Below, one piece after another: positions 11,016 to 22,478 of a stretch of 64,000 nucleotides of DNA. The stretch is taken from contig JAOWCC010001634.1 of the NCBI GenBank assembly GCA_030867875.1, forward strand, positions 53,726,021-53,790,020, written 5' to 3'. Made by a program: the position numbers and the translations under genes. The stretch's first letter is position 1. Each line of letters starts with the position of its first letter. A model generated the notes under the pieces. The model saw nothing but the letters and a program-made list of their open reading frames with translations, was not told the origin of the DNA and made no database searches. This DNA is from Actinernus sp. WN-2022 (taxonomy: Eukaryota; Cnidaria; Anthozoa; Actiniaria; Actinernidae).

Positions 11016-12050
11016 TTGGAACCTAACAACTATAGACCAATATCTTTACTGTCCATTTTTAACAGAATCTTTGAAAAACTTATGTATAATCGTTTGGCAT
11101 GTTTCATAGAAAAGAATGAGCTGTTATATAATGCTCAATATGGTTTTAGGACAAAACATTCAACTCAACATGCTATCCAAGATATAATAAACACAATACA
11201 GACAAATATGGATAACAAAATGTTCACCTGTGCTGTGTTTAATGATTTAAAAAAGGCTTTTGATACCGTAAATCACAGTATATTATTAAGAAAACTATAT
11301 CATTATGGAGTAAGAGGTATATTTTACGATTGGTTTGAGTCTTACCTGCATGGTAGAACCCAAACAACCCAAATAGCATCTCACATATCTAATAAAGAGA
11401 ATAATAATTATGGTGTTCCTCACAGCTCTGTCGTTGGTCCTCTACTCTTCCTAATCTTCATAAACGATATATATAAAGCCTCTGATAAACTCAATTTTTC
11501 CCTTTTTGCAGACGATACTAACTTACTATATGCTCACAAAAATAAAAAATCTCTTGAATCAATTGTAAATAAAGAATTAAAGAAATTATGTGATTGGCTT
11601 ACTGTAAATAAGCTAACTTTGAATCTCAAAAAATCAAACTTTGTTATTTTTCATCCCTACCAAAGAAAACTTACTTACCAATTTAACATTAAAGCTTATA
11701 GTAACTTACTTAATAGATATGTTCCTCTTGAAAGTAAAGATTATGTAAAATACCTAGGATTGTTAATTGATAGTAATCTTTCATGGAAATTCCATATAAA
11801 TTTTATTAGTAATAAGATAAGTAAAACAGTTGGCCTGATTGCTAAATTAAGATATTTTGTTCCCCAGGATACCTTATTAACTTTATACCGATCTTTAATA
11901 CAACCATATCTTAACTATGGCTTAAGTGCCTGGGGCCAAGCCCCTAAATTATATCTAACAAAGCTATTAATTCTACAAAAACGGGCCCTCAGATTTATTT
12001 TATTTTATTTTTCTGATAGGAAAGCAAAGTGCTATTCCTCTTTTTCTTAA
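11016..12050 (+). pseudogene. LINE reverse transcriptase core (FADD box)
   Basis: 344 open residues. Visible blocks: NNYRPISLLSIFNRIFEKLM (fingers), QYGFRTKHSTQHAI, LKKAFDTVNHSILL (motif A), YGVPHSSVVGPLLFLIFIND (motif B; HSS replaces QGS), FSLFADDTNLLY (motif C), then VNKLTLNLKKSNFVIF and KYLGLLIDSNLSWKFHI (thumb). The change of Gln-Gly to His-Ser in motif B is unusual and probably damaging. The frame is lost at 12050 and resumes at about 12050-12103 in another frame. Confidence 0.85.
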
Positions 12051-12102
12051 GGCAAATATTTCTCCTATTAATGTTCTTTATCTCGAATCAATTGCAAACT
12101 TA

Positions 12103-12411
12103 ATGCATGATGTTGTTAATAAGAAGGCTCCTATTAATTTATGTAAATTATTTTCTTATATAAGTGATACGCATTCATATAGTACTAGATCATCTGTGTG
12201 TCAGAACTTATACACTCAATATTCAAGACTAACCATTCAAAATAAATCATTCTCTAGAATAGGTGTAAGATTGTGGAATAAAATTCCAATTCAAATTAGA
12301 AATCTACCAAAAAAAGCTTTCAAAAAAGAAATTAAAGAAAGACTACATGCAGTGCTACAAAATGAAGGTTTTTATGTTGATGCTCAAACTCTACTTCAAA
12401 ATATGCCATAA
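12103..12411 (+). pseudogene. C-terminal domain of the same LINE RT protein
   Basis: 102 residues ending RLHAVLQNEGFYVDAQTLLQNMP. The pattern YSTRSSVCQNLYTQ...RIGVRLWNKIPIQIRNLPKKAFKKEIKERL is the common C-terminal extension of CR1-group LINE proteins. It follows the RT core after a frameshift. Confidence 0.8.
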
Positions 12412-12683
12412 CAAATCTGATCAACACATTAAATTAATTGAATTAATTTAAAATAATTGAATTTTAGTCATTGATTGCTGTATTCCATTGTATTAGTAAC
12501 TTAACTGTAAATACTGTTAAACTCGTTCCTCTAATTTGTATTATAATGTTTCTGTCAATAGTTGTCTGAATGTTACTTATCTACGAAAAAACATTTCTCA
12601 TTTTCCTTACAATTACATGTACTGTTGTTACATACTTTTTTTATTATTTTGTCAACATTATATATTGCTATTTTGTTCCCACT

Positions 12684-12719
12684 TAACCCGCCTCAATTAG
12701 CTATGCTACTTGCGGGTTA
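12684..12719 (+). repeat. 3'-end hairpin of the LINE
   Basis: TAACCCGC (12684-12691) pairs with GCGGGTTA (12712-12719) around a 20-nt loop containing AGCTATGCT. A stem-loop close to the 3' end, followed by a short repetitive tail, is the usual RT recognition site of LINEs with stringent 3'-end recognition. Function is inferred from position. Confidence 0.6.
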
Positions 12720-12770
12720 GTGTATTTTTTTGTAAAATTTGTTGTTAAACTTAATAAAGTCAAAGTCAAG

Positions 12771-13058
12771 TCAAATGTCAAGGTAAATTCTTCTTTTTAT
12801 TGATGAATAGAGACTGTCTCATCAATGTGGGACCTGTTTCTCTGCATACTGCGCATGACTGTTGAGTAAACTATAAAGCTGAACTCTCTTTTTATGTTTT
12901 CCATCTTTTTTTTATATTATATAGTTTCATTTTACAAGTAGTGTACAACACTCTCACTCATGTTGTAAACACTACGTAAACCTGTTCATAGCAGTGGACT
13001 GGGTTAGGGTTTGGGATAACAGTACCTGGGTTAGGGTTTTAGTTAACAGTAACTATAC
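12771..13058. other. NSF intron start with partial exon duplication and telomere-like words
   Basis: TGTTCATAGCAGTGGACTGGG occurs both here (near 12984) and inside the NSF exon (near 13070). Between them are two GGGTTAGGGTTT-like words. The duplicated copy carries no donor site and its sense-strand frame is broken, so it is not an exon. Confidence 0.55.
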
Positions 13059-13246
13059 CTTAATAAACTTGTTCATAGCAGTGGACTGGGCCGCCCTGAC
13101 CAGACCTTCTATCTCAGCACCAGTAAAATTTTTAGTCTGCGATGCCAGCTCATTCAAATCCACATCTGCAGCCAAAACTTTGTTCTCTCGCATTTTACTT
13201 GTATGGATTTGTAAGATCTGCACTCGACCCTCCTCATCTGGCAGTC
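13059..13246 (-). CDS. NSF: NSF exon: D1 lid / second region of homology
   Basis: 188 nt; acceptor ATGACAG, donor GTATAG. Reads [20 protein letters not shown], then [20 protein letters not shown], then [15 protein letters not shown]. This is the small helical subdomain of NSF D1; [13 protein letters not shown] holds sensor 2. The end of the exon is partly duplicated just downstream (12984-13004 repeats 13070-13090). Confidence 0.92.
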
Positions 13247-13783
13247 CTGTCATGAATATTAAGAGATAGTGACCATGTCAATGTTTTACTTCTTTCACAT
13301 GTTCACTATTGATTGGTATGTTATATTGTTGGGCAGCTTTTATGTCTATTTTAGTAGAGCGCTAATATGTTGTAATGCCCAGTTGGGATTAGCGCTATTA
13401 TTATATTAATTTCTCTAGCTCTCTAAACTGCATATTTTAATTAGTATCTAGCTGAGTGAAGAAATGAACTGAGAGTGTGGTATGCAGACATGTGTGGCAT
13501 ATACCAATGTCACATTTCACATTGCATGTGAAATAAATCTGTAACGTTAATGCGCATATATATTGGTTTATCGCTCGATTGAAGCGTCTGCGACCCACAT
13601 TGTTACTGTACAGAACTGCCGTGAACTAGAAGATATATCTAGGATGTGAAGAACATAAGTGACTATAAGTAATTAAGCAACAAAAGTAAAACCTAGCAGA
13701 AGAAACATACCTTAAGTAACAAATGCATTATTTTGCAAGTTGATAGATAAATGTTTGGTAGAGACCTTTAGAGTGTGCAGTAG
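13247..13783. other. NSF intron, no feature seen
   Basis: Intronic sequence upstream of the 13059-13246 exon in the gene's direction; no repeat boundary or gene recognised. Confidence 0.4.
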
Positions 13784-13787
13784 TTAA

Positions 13788-14110
13788 AGTGCCCCTTACA
13801 CCTTTTGCAATTTTTATACATATGAATAAATATTTAGCACTTTGTCAAAAATAACTGTTTTCTTTACTAACGACTCACAGACTGTGTATATTCTGTATAT
13901 TCTGTATATATTGATGTTGTTGTGATAGAAAGGCACCATGGAGAATAATGCATTAATGAGGTGACGTAAGATCGGGAATCGACCCAGGCTTTTTCTTTTC
14001 TTTTCTTATGCAGTCCATGAGTCAGGAAAGGTCAAATTTTCACCATTTCAAACAAGCCTAGTACTTAAAACCTTTCAAATATTCATATGTATAAAAATTG
14101 CAAAAGGAAA
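13788..14110. mobile_element. TTAA-type MITE, copy 1 (diverged)
   Basis: TTAA at 13784-13787, then AGTGCCCCTTACACCTTTTG; the inverted arm ends near 14107 (CATATGTATAAAAATTGCAAAAGG). The inner part shares ATGTTGTTGTGATA and GCATTAATGAG blocks with the element at 22479-23028, so both are one family. The right TTAA is not visible in this copy. Confidence 0.6.
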
Positions 14111-16298
14111 GTGTGTTTCATTCAAACGAGTTGTGATAATGACACATGATCAGACAGAAAAAAAGGCATATGGCTCTCAGACCATTTGATGTATTAATCG
14201 ATTAATTGGGCTTTCGTAGACATGTTGACATGTTGACATATTGAGCAAATGGGTATTTCCCTATGGGTATGTTCAGACCAAAGGGCTATAATTTAATAAA
14301 AGCCAGTTGATAGTCAGGCGGTTACATGTATGTGAAAAAATTGTGCACTTTGGTTTAAAAGCATGATATTTGGCAGCAAGAGGCAGTTTGACGTGGTAAA
14401 TGAATATGGAGCCTCTGCAAAACAATTTTTTGCTTCCTTATCCTCTTAAGCAAAAAAGCAATCATTGAAAGAGAATATGCCATCAAACAAACTAAAAGAT
14501 GAAAAATTCCAAACGAAATGGCAACCCATATATGACTGGCTAAAACGAGCTGAAAATGTAATGACTTAAGGATAATTTGCACTGTGTAAATTGTAATATG
14601 TTTTTGTATTCGTAGGTAAGCACTTCTTTCTTTCTTTTTTAGTTTTACACCATTGCACTTGTAAAGTTATGTGTTTGTAGTATAAATAAAGGCAATTGTT
14701 AAAAAAAAAAAAGTTTTTTTGGTGAGTTACAAATGTATGGGGGTCTTTAAAAATGGCCGCCATTTTGAACCGGAAGTATTTTTTTTTTTATTAAGTGCTG
14801 TTAAATGTTGTTTTTTGATCTTAGAAGACTTGAATCTACAAGTTGCGTTGGTTGTGCACTTTGAAAGGAATATTTGATGTTATAAAATAACCCAAAGAAA
14901 ACGCGCGCTCTGATTGGTTGAAAGCCGTGTTTGCATGAGGCTATGTAAACATGGAAATGACGTCATACATTGTAGTTTTTGCTTTTTTTCTGCAAAAAAT
15001 GGCGAAAATAACTGACTAGCTTAAAAGCACATGTACATGTAACTAGTTTTCTAAAGGAAGGTTGTTAAGAAGAACCTACGGAGAAAAAAAGCTAAATTGG
15101 ACAGAATTTTTACAAGATTGAGTCAGTCGGAGCTCAACTGCCTCATTAGCAAACTCGATGAAATACGCACAAAATACACTACTTCTGTTAACGTTTAAGT
15201 TTAAATATTTACTTCAGATACTATAGAAAAACAATTATAATAAAATACATGTACTAGAAACATTCAGAAAATGTACAAAGTGCTAATAATCAAGTACACA
15301 AAGTCAGAGTGGGAAGGTCAATTGTTGTTTATTCAAGTATGTTTTTTTCAAACGCCGGTGACAAAAACTACAAACACTGCAACTTTATAAGATATATATC
15401 ACATTGAATCAGTAGAAATAAAAAAATATTAGCCGCTTTGGTTCGATTCAGTCTATGAAATCTTTTTTTCATTCAGAGTGGGATGCTGGCAAGAAAATGT
15501 GACTAAAAAGAAATACACAAGCGAGAAGCTACAGAACTCTGAAGCTCTAATCTCGCACGGCTGCTAGCTAGCATCCCGTAGACTCGAAAGTACTCTTTTT
15601 GGATTCCAAAAAATTGCATTGAAAGATACCCAAACAGCCATCTCCACATCAAAGTAATATAGATTATAAGCTCTAATCGATATCCGACATTCTCTGGCTT
15701 TCAAATAGTCGAGTATGATGCCTGACGATGGGAAATAAAGATCTGAAACAATACAAAGGCACAAACCTGCTAATCGAAGTTGTCAGTTCGAGCCGAGCAA
15801 TTCCAAGCCATGAACTACAAGTACTGGCTCCAAATATCCAGCAAGAGATTCCTCAGTCCCAGAATATCATGGCCGAAACAGGAACACTTTTTCCAGGCAA
15901 GACAAATTATCTTTTCTGTAATACTTAATGCTTTTCGGCTGTCCAGTTCGTTTTTGAATTCGCAGCAGTTTTGTTTAAAGTGGTTTTCGTGTCGATTTTC
16001 GTAATCCAGCACGATTTTCGTTGCATGTCTAGCCCGATATGGATCAATACTTTGAGGTTTTCCTATTATTTTGCATTTTTGTCTTTTAAAAAGCTAGTTT
16101 CGGGAGCATAAAATCACACTAGTACTTTCTCTCGCCTCTTGAGTCTTGTTCCATGCCGATTCGTACGCAGAGCAAACACGGCCAACTTCACAAGCGAATA
16201 TGATTGACATTTTACAATGTATGGAGAATTTCGCATTTGACATTTACGATAAAGTTTTTAAAAATCGTTTCGCGCTCGATCTTGCGTCTATTTTATAA
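14111..16298. other. NSF intron, no gene recognised
   Basis: Reading frames here have no recognisable domain. A block near 14270-14360 (GTCAGGCGGTTACATG, TTGTGCACTTTGG) occurs inverted near 27725-27790, so it belongs to a dispersed repeat. GCCGTGTTTGCATGAGGCTATGT near 14925 resembles the arms of the foldback MITE at 16299. Confidence 0.4.
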
Positions 16299-16443
16299 AA
16301 GAAATAGAAAACGTTTACCGTGTTTACATAGCCTGATACAGAGCCTTCGGTCTCGGGTTTACACAACAACTTGAGAATTCTCCCAAACTTCCCCTCGTGT
16401 TTGCATCAGGCTATGTAAACACGGTAAACGTTTTCTATTTCTT
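16299..16443. mobile_element. 145-bp foldback MITE
   Basis: Arms of about 42 bp, AAGAAATAGAAAACGTTTAC onward at the left, repeated inverted and almost perfectly at the right end (16402-16443). The loop is about 60 bp. A related element lies at 44147-44329. The target duplication is unclear. Confidence 0.75.
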
Positions 16444-17584
16444 AATTGCAAACAAATTGAAACAAATTCGGATATTCACTTAAATACGAATTTTCAAAAT
16501 GGCCGCCATTTTGTACCGGAAGTGAAAAGTGCTTAAACTGGAAGTACTTGTTAAAGTCGTTTCTTTCTCTTAAAATCGTTATAAATAGCATAAAATATGG
16601 TTTAGAATAATAAACACAAAACATGTTACTATTCTTACAGAAGTGGACGCACGTTAACGCCTTTAATTGTCATGCAATGGCCTTATATTACTTATATTAC
16701 CATGACTTAAATAAAACCAGCTCTACTATCTGGTAAAGACCTGAGTATGCTTTACACAATCAATCATTCTGTTTATACATTCAGGGTTGGTAGTAAATAA
16801 CTGAGTATGCTTTACACAATCAGTCATTCTGTTCATCAAAACGTGTTCGACTTAACTCTTTCCATCGTCATACATTCGAAGTTGACCCTTTATATACTCT
16901 GTAATCATCTGTTGTTGCATTCATCACTGCAACTGCACAGGGCAGTGCATCTCAAGGCTGCTTTAGCACAGGAGCAATTCCCTCTTCAACCTAGCTTGCA
17001 TCCACATCGGAGCAGTTCTCTGTACGACTTAGTCATGTCTGGTAGCGTCGTCCAAAAAGACTGCCATCCCCCTCCTTGAGAATACAGCCCCACTCGCCTG
17101 GGGAGGTAGACCTGGGCTTGGTGTGAGTGCTTGGCCCCAACAGTAACCAGCTTGATAAGCAGCTCTCTTGGTGTACTGTTACAGGGCCGCTTTCAGCGCG
17201 AAAAGTTACTTCCTGGCTTCATTGACATTCGTCTTAGTGCTTGTTCTGTCGTACATGAGTATGACAAAGCATTCCAGATGTACCATGCATGCTTGCCTCC
17301 AGTTTTTTTCCCTTTCAAGGATGCTACACAATGAGCCAGAAACACGAACAGTTTTCACTTGTTCTCGTCATTCCTTACGAACTGTTGCCAATTGCGTGGT
17401 ATTTGACTAAAATCTAAATCTAAATATATGTACTGCCATAGATAGCTTGAAGCTAACCCCGGTAGGAGGCTGGTACAGTGGTCAGTTCTAAAAACTACTA
17501 AGTTAATTGTCAAGTGACAGAAAATTAAATTAGAAATAAATAATCAAATATTACGAATAATAAAGTTAAGTGACTCAGAGGGAG
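16444..17584. other. NSF intron, no gene recognised
   Basis: CTGAGTATGCTTTACACAATC is duplicated 60 bp apart (16741 and 16801), a short tandem duplication. Nothing else supported. Confidence 0.4.
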
Positions 17585-17855
17585 GCACGAGCTTGGGCTT
17601 GAAACGCGGACAGAGTGGTGGCAGTTACAGCAGCAGCGGGGAGAGAGTCCAGAACGGTATAGTGCGGACGTAGAACGAATGTCTAAATGCATTTACAGAT
17701 GACTGTAGGTGGCGAAAGTTCTCAGGATTACAAGATCTGGTTCTAGGATCTGATATCACAATCTCGGGAGGGAATTTAAGGTTCACTATGCATGCCTGAG
17801 TGAATTTTGTAGAACATCGTAAGGTCAGTGAGCGATCTACGTGCTTCGAGGCTAC
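17585..17855 (-). pseudogene. LINE RT C-terminal fragment
   Basis: Minus-strand translation gives LEARRSLTDLTMFYKIHSG near 17850-17790, then after degraded codons LDSLPAAAVTATTLSAFQAQ near 17640-17590. This is the usual C-terminal pattern of CR1-group LINE proteins (arginine-rich helix, FYKI, then LWNSLP-like box). Frameshifts throughout. Confidence 0.6.
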
Positions 17856-17859
17856 ATGC

Positions 17860-19090
17860 CTCCTGGTGCCCTGCCCACGGTTACTTCTGGTTGTGGCTTA
17901 TAAGCTGTTGGCAACATACTCATCCCACACTACATCAAGGCGCTTTGCACGAGAGAGCTGAGATTGAATATAGGGTACAAAGGACGGTCTTGAATATTCT
18001 GCAAATGTTCTCTCTGTTCTGGGCTTTATCATATTTACCACTACCGTCCCATTGATGATGATGGCATCAACAGCCTCTTGGCTTGTGCAGTTGTGAAAGA
18101 ATACAGACATGAGTCAGCTCCGACTTCTTCTGAGGAACGTATAATCTGCCATGGTGCGAGAGTAATAGTGGACAACTTTCGTTTTGACGTTGGAAGAATT
18201 CATCCAGGTTGCCCTCCCTCGTTTGACTCGAAAAGAGCGAACAATCGTTCTTACAGATGACAGCTGCTGTTTGGTCTTAGATGACACCTTTGGTACAGGG
18301 CCGTTAAACACATCAAGATTGTTCCTCTTTATTGGGTCATCCAATGACTTCCTTCGCTGCATCAAACGTGCAGCTATGAATGAGCCATACTGCGCCATCC
18401 CAACCTCTTCCACCTTGTGCAGTCTCACTACTGCATCCGAGCCAATTATCTCTTTAGTATCCAGAACTCTTCGCTTTCCTCAATGAAGGGATTTCCCATT
18501 TCATCAATCGTTCTGATAAGCACTGTAACATCTCTAAAACTACAAAAGAGAGATTGCAGGTTCCTTGTATCTTTGTGCTGTTTTAAACTCAGCTCGATCT
18601 GTGTGGACCTTTTTGCCACGCTGGCCTCAAACTAGTTGACGATCCTTGCCACCTCTGGCCCTGATACCATCCACCGATGAAGAACACTTGGATTCTCCTT
18701 TAACCTGACAGCACCACCATCTCCTTTCACCATGGCATTGTTTTGATTGTGGGCTTGGTCAATTGCAATACTTGAGAAATGCCTCGAGGTCTTGCGCAAA
18801 ACATACGCTCCCAGTTTGAATTGAAAGGCAACATCTGGCGCCACCTCCTTCAGAGCATACATGTCTCATAAGTGAATGGGTAATAATAATAATGATAATT
18901 CTACATTTATATAGCGCCTTAATCCTAAACGTCCAAAGGTGCAAGGTAACCATCTAGCATAGTTCGTACGGTCCAATGCAAAGAACCATGGAACAATCTT
19001 GGATAGTGCGTCGATGTAGAGCTGAAAGTTTGCCATTCGGAGAGACCTCACAAATGCTAGTACAGTTCCAGTTGAAGCGTGAGGTACCAA
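17860..19090 (-). pseudogene. Decayed minus-strand gene of a repeated cnidarian-type protein family (function unknown)
   Basis: Pieces in order on the minus strand: NFQLYIDALSKIVPWFFALD and TNYARWLP (19040-18940), MYALKEVAPDVAFQFKLGAY with SIAIDQAHNQNNAMVKGDGG and VLHRWMVSGPEVARIV (18862-18632), GNPFIEESEE (about 18500), KKS-LDDPIKRNNLDVFNGP (18428-18114), and TVVVNMIKPRTERTFAEYS with RLDVVWDEY (18110-17898). They lie in several frames with stops, so the gene is dead. I recall similar chains in many uncharacterised cnidarian and fish proteins, apparently multicopy; function unknown. It is interrupted by an L2 tail at 18880-18945. Confidence 0.6.
18880..18945 (-). mobile_element. Tiny L2-type LINE 3' tail
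   Basis: Read on the minus strand it ends GGCGCTATATAAATGTAGAA followed by TTA-type repeats, the typical 3' terminus of L2-like LINEs (compare 20310-20345 and 51405-51447). Only the last 65 bp inserted, as expected of severe 5' truncation. It breaks the surrounding pseudogene between WLPC and the MYALKE block. Confidence 0.7.
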
Positions 19091-19599
19091 AAGTGGAACT
19101 GAGGAACATCAGCTATCTTCTTCAGACACCAATCGCTGAATGATGCAACATCACTTCCTGGTTCTAAACTCTCTTATTTCATACTTGACACGGTTTTCTT
19201 TGTTATTCATGAGGCTTTATTTTCCATACATACCCCCATACAATTCAATTGAATTGCTCATTATAAATGCAAGGGATGTATGAGAAAAGTTCCCGTGATT
19301 TATCTGGATACATTTATAACGAGCAATTCAATACAATTCAACAATATTTTGTTGTTTCTAGCTTATACACTGAATTGCGCTTCCATTAAGGAATTTGTTT
19401 TATTATTTTCTCCAAGGAATTCATTCACCTTGGCTTCAGCCAAAGTTACTAAATATCCCTATAATGATTTAGAACCTTTTCTCCGTCTTGGTACTCGCCC
19501 AAAATCTACCTAAAAAGAGCTACATCAATGAAAATTTTGCGAAAACCTCATCAAGTATGAAATAAGGCACTTAAATACCTCGAACGTCGGCAATAAGCC

Positions 19600-20345
19600 A
19601 TATACATTGGAGCAATCTTTGACGATACTATGAATATGACTAGACATATTAACTCAATCTGCAAATCTGCGTTTTTTCAGCTAAGGAACATCTCCAAAAT
19701 ACGGAAATTACTGTCGCTGACCACCACTGAAACACTTATTCATGCATTTGTTACGTCTAAACTCGATAATTGTAATTCCCTACTACACGGCCTCCCGAAC
19801 TATCTTATACAGAAGTTACAATCTGTTCAGAATGCTGCTGCCCGTATCTTAACTTATTCTAAGAAAAATGATCATATCACACCTGTCATAAGAGAACTCC
19901 ACTGGCTACCAGTAGATAAGCGGATTACATTTAAGTTATTATTGTTAACGTATAAGACACTTAATAACCTAGCTCCTGTCTATCTACAAGAATTATTAAC
20001 TATATACAAGCCTACCCGAACACTTCGATCCTCAGCTGATGCATTACGCCTTGTCCGTCCTACTGCTAGACTCAAATCCTATGGTCAGCGGGCCTTCCAA
20101 GTATCTGCACCTACATTATGGAACTCTCTCCCGTTAAATATACGCCAAAGTCCATCCGTTAATGAATTCAAAGCTAAACTAAAACACTACCTTTTTTGAC
20201 ATACCTATAATCTGTACAGAGTAATCAGTCTTGTTTTCAGCTCAATGTAATTTATGCGCAGATATTTATATTTACACTTATTTAGTACATGTAGTTGTCA
20301 AGCGCATAGAACATTTATGTATATGCGCTATACAAATGTCAATAT
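19600..20345 (+). mobile_element. 5'-truncated L2-like LINE (RT thumb and C-terminus plus 3' tail)
   Basis: The frame 19630-20199 holds 189 residues: MTRHINSICKSAFFQLRNIS, LIHAFVTSKLDNCNSLLHGL, LQSVQNAAARIL, HITPVIRELHWLPVDKRITFK, and APTLWNSLPLNIRQS. This is the RT thumb and C-terminal domain of L2-type LINEs. The 3' end shows ATGCGCTATACAAATG followed by a TTA-rich tail. A small part upstream (19600-19629) continues the frame with a YIGAIFDDTM-like block. Relatively well preserved but lacks the catalytic core. Confidence 0.85.
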
Positions 20346-20389
20346 TATTATTTAATATTACATCCCTCGGGCCTACGGCCCTCAGGATG
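20346..20389. repeat. Short imperfect palindrome
   Basis: ACATCC-CTCGGGCC faces GGCCCTCAGGATGT around TAC at about 20363-20393. Position directly after the LINE tail suggests it belongs to another repeat. Confidence 0.4.
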
Positions 20390-20399
20390 TATATGACTT

Positions 20400-20680
20400 A
20401 TTGCCTCCGTTCTCGGTATTTAACTCTCACACTGTTATTTTTACTCCCTAAGGGGGTTAAAATAAACCCAGAGAGAGGACTAACATTATTGGAGTTATTT
20501 TCACTCCAATAAAGGAGTTAATTTAACTCACACATAAGAGTTATTACAATGCTTTAACATTTAACCACTCTTGTGGTTTCAGAGATAGAGTTGAAATAAC
20601 TCCCACTTTGGAGTACAATTTAAGGAGTTAAAATTACTTATCCAAAGGAGTTGAATTAACTCTTCCTTGGAGTTAAGGTT
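20400..20680. repeat. Cluster of GGAGTTA / TAACTCC words in alternating orientation
   Basis: In about 260 bp there are many copies of GGAGTT or AACTCC (often extended to GGAGTTAA...TTAACTCC), spaced irregularly, so that many small hairpins are possible. No coding potential. Whether this is one foldback transposon or a microsatellite-like region cannot be decided by eye. Confidence 0.55.
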
Positions 20681-21285
20681 ATCGTATACCTTCAGGGTAC
20701 TGTTCCGGATAAAATTAAGTAGCGTCTCGAATATTCGTCGTATTTAGATAAATTATACCTCATTTTAAAGCTTATAAAATTGGCTACAACGATATACCTA
20801 AGGTTTGTAATTTTGATAAAAGTGCGATTTTTAAATAAACTTATTTTCCGAACAAGCGTGTTGGTTTCCAAGAGCTCCAACTCCACGGCAATTTAATGAA
20901 TGTAAGATCGGTTTGCTTTTCTGGACTCCCGCAGACCTTGTTTACGAAACTGTGTCGGCGATTGTGGAAATTCGAAGCCGTTCTGAAACTATTTCGGTCT
21001 TCGTGAAACTGCTAACGTGCAATCCAAGTATAGATGCGGGAATCGCTCTCAGCGCTCTCTTTTAAAAATTAAAAAAATCGCCGACACGTTTTTTTTAGCT
21101 GATATAAATTGCGAACAATCTGTGAAAATTTGAAGTAATTCGCACAAATTCGCGTCAAGTTGGAGCTTTTTTCAAACTATGTTTAGAACGAAAATAGAAA
21201 GTCAAGAAAACGCTCTGAAAAGTTTTAGCCGGCCGGCGAGACTGATTCTGGTGCCCCGCCTCTTTCACAGCAATCAAACACCTTC

Positions 21286-21293
21286 TATATAAA
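21286..21293 (+). promoter_or_regulatory. TATA box candidate upstream of a small basic reading frame
   Basis: TATATAAA preceded by CAATCAAA and followed by a start codon 147 bp downstream at 21440. CCAAT-like and TATA words in this arrangement are seen in many RNA polymerase II promoters. Support is from motif only. Confidence 0.35.
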
Positions 21294-21439
21294 GCAACCA
21301 ATGATGTTCAACCAGTGACTGGGAAATATCACTGTCAAAACTTCCCACCAATTTCTCAGCGGCAAGAAAGCAACACAATCAAAGGTTTCGCACTCAGTTG
21401 AGTTAGTTTCGCGTCAAATGCCAGAATAAGGCAATTGCA

Positions 21440-21535
21440 ATGGCAAAGGGTAAACCAGCTAAAGACAAGAAGAAGGCAAAACCAAAGCAGACCAAACGGA
21501 CGCGGAAGACGAAAGAAAAGCACGAGGGCAGATAA
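21440..21535 (+). CDS. Possible 31-residue Lys/Arg-rich peptide
   Basis: ATG at 21440, TAA at 21533-21535. The peptide is MAKGKPAKDKKKAKPKQTKR and then an Arg/Lys-rich end; more than half of the residues are basic. It resembles an N-terminal histone tail (for example H2B) cut short. An overlapping frame continues to about 21605 with KLPEESAREYMLRKMSEIAY, which could be the true continuation after a frameshift or an exon. There is a TATA box at 21286. Could be a decayed gene or chance. Confidence 0.3.
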   Translation: MAKGKPAKDKKKAKPKQTKRTRKTKEKHEGR

Positions 21536-21609
21536 ATTACCCGAAGAATCAGCCCGTGAATATATGCTCAGGAAAATGTCAGAGATTGCTTATTGTAGAA
21601 ATAATCAAT

Positions 21610-22478
21610 AGGAATCAAGCGGCCTAATGTACAACAAAATAGTTTGGCAGGGGTAATAAAAATATGTAATTTCGAACCAGCATTTCTTTGATTTTTCCCT
21701 CTTTCTTGAACTCCAAGCACCAGATACTTGTTTTGAAGAAGACATCTACGGTTAATTTAAGCGAATACGCTTCGAATTTACGATGACATATTTATGTGAG
21801 AAAAGATTCGATAGAACGCTGACAACAAGCCACAGAGCGAACTTCGAACTGAACGGTAAACAACGACTCCCGCGCTTAGCTACGGTTGAATGCTCATGAC
21901 GATTGATGTGGTGTATGAGCTGTCAATCAAAATATGGAACGCAATCTTCCGGGAAATTGTTTCTTTTTGATATTTCTCCGTCTAGATAAAAACAATTTCA
22001 ACCAATTTTTTTCTGTTGGATACTTAACACTCTAAACTTTGTTTTTAAGTGATTTTTTTTTAAATTCGGCTCTGAAGCTATACGATAACCTAGCTCTTTG
22101 AAACCACATAGGCATGAAGTCTGGTGTCATGAGCTGATTCCTATGCAGTTGACCGCATCGATCGAGAACTATCTAAATAGTATCTACTTTGTGAGCAAGT
22201 TAGCATGTAAATTGCTTATGCATTAATAAATGAAAAATAATATTATAGTACTAAATAATATTATGAAAATAGTCCGGAAGATCGATCAAGTCTGCGGTTG
22301 TTTCGCGAGTACAACCGTGCCTCCTGATACACAAGTGGAGACTGGTAACTACAGTACTGCAAATCGGTCAGCGGCAACGCTCATGAGCATATAAGGTTTT
22401 GGCGGGCGAACGAACTTCAACGGTTCCACGACAAAGCACTTTCTGAGTGGGCTTTTCCTATAAATCCAATGGATTTAA
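21610..22478. other. NSF intron, no gene recognised
   Basis: No domain-bearing frame or repeat boundary seen. Confidence 0.35.

Larger units (their letters stand above)
10688..12770 (+). mobile_element. LINE with nearly complete reverse transcriptase and 3' hairpin tail
   Basis: Begins in the RT N-terminal extension (ITKAEVEYEILSIPNNKS near 10800), continues in the long frame 11016-12050 and the C-terminal frame 12103-12411, then a 3' untranslated region with the hairpin at 12684-12719 and a GTCAAAGTCAAGTCAA tail near 12760. No endonuclease is present, so the copy is 5' truncated. At least two frameshifts split it. Its sequence style matches the LINE at 1-3445, so both probably belong to one family. 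Confidence 0.85.

Noticed and set aside
13006..13045. Internal telomere repeat
   Set aside because: Only two GGGTTAGGG-like words; not an array.
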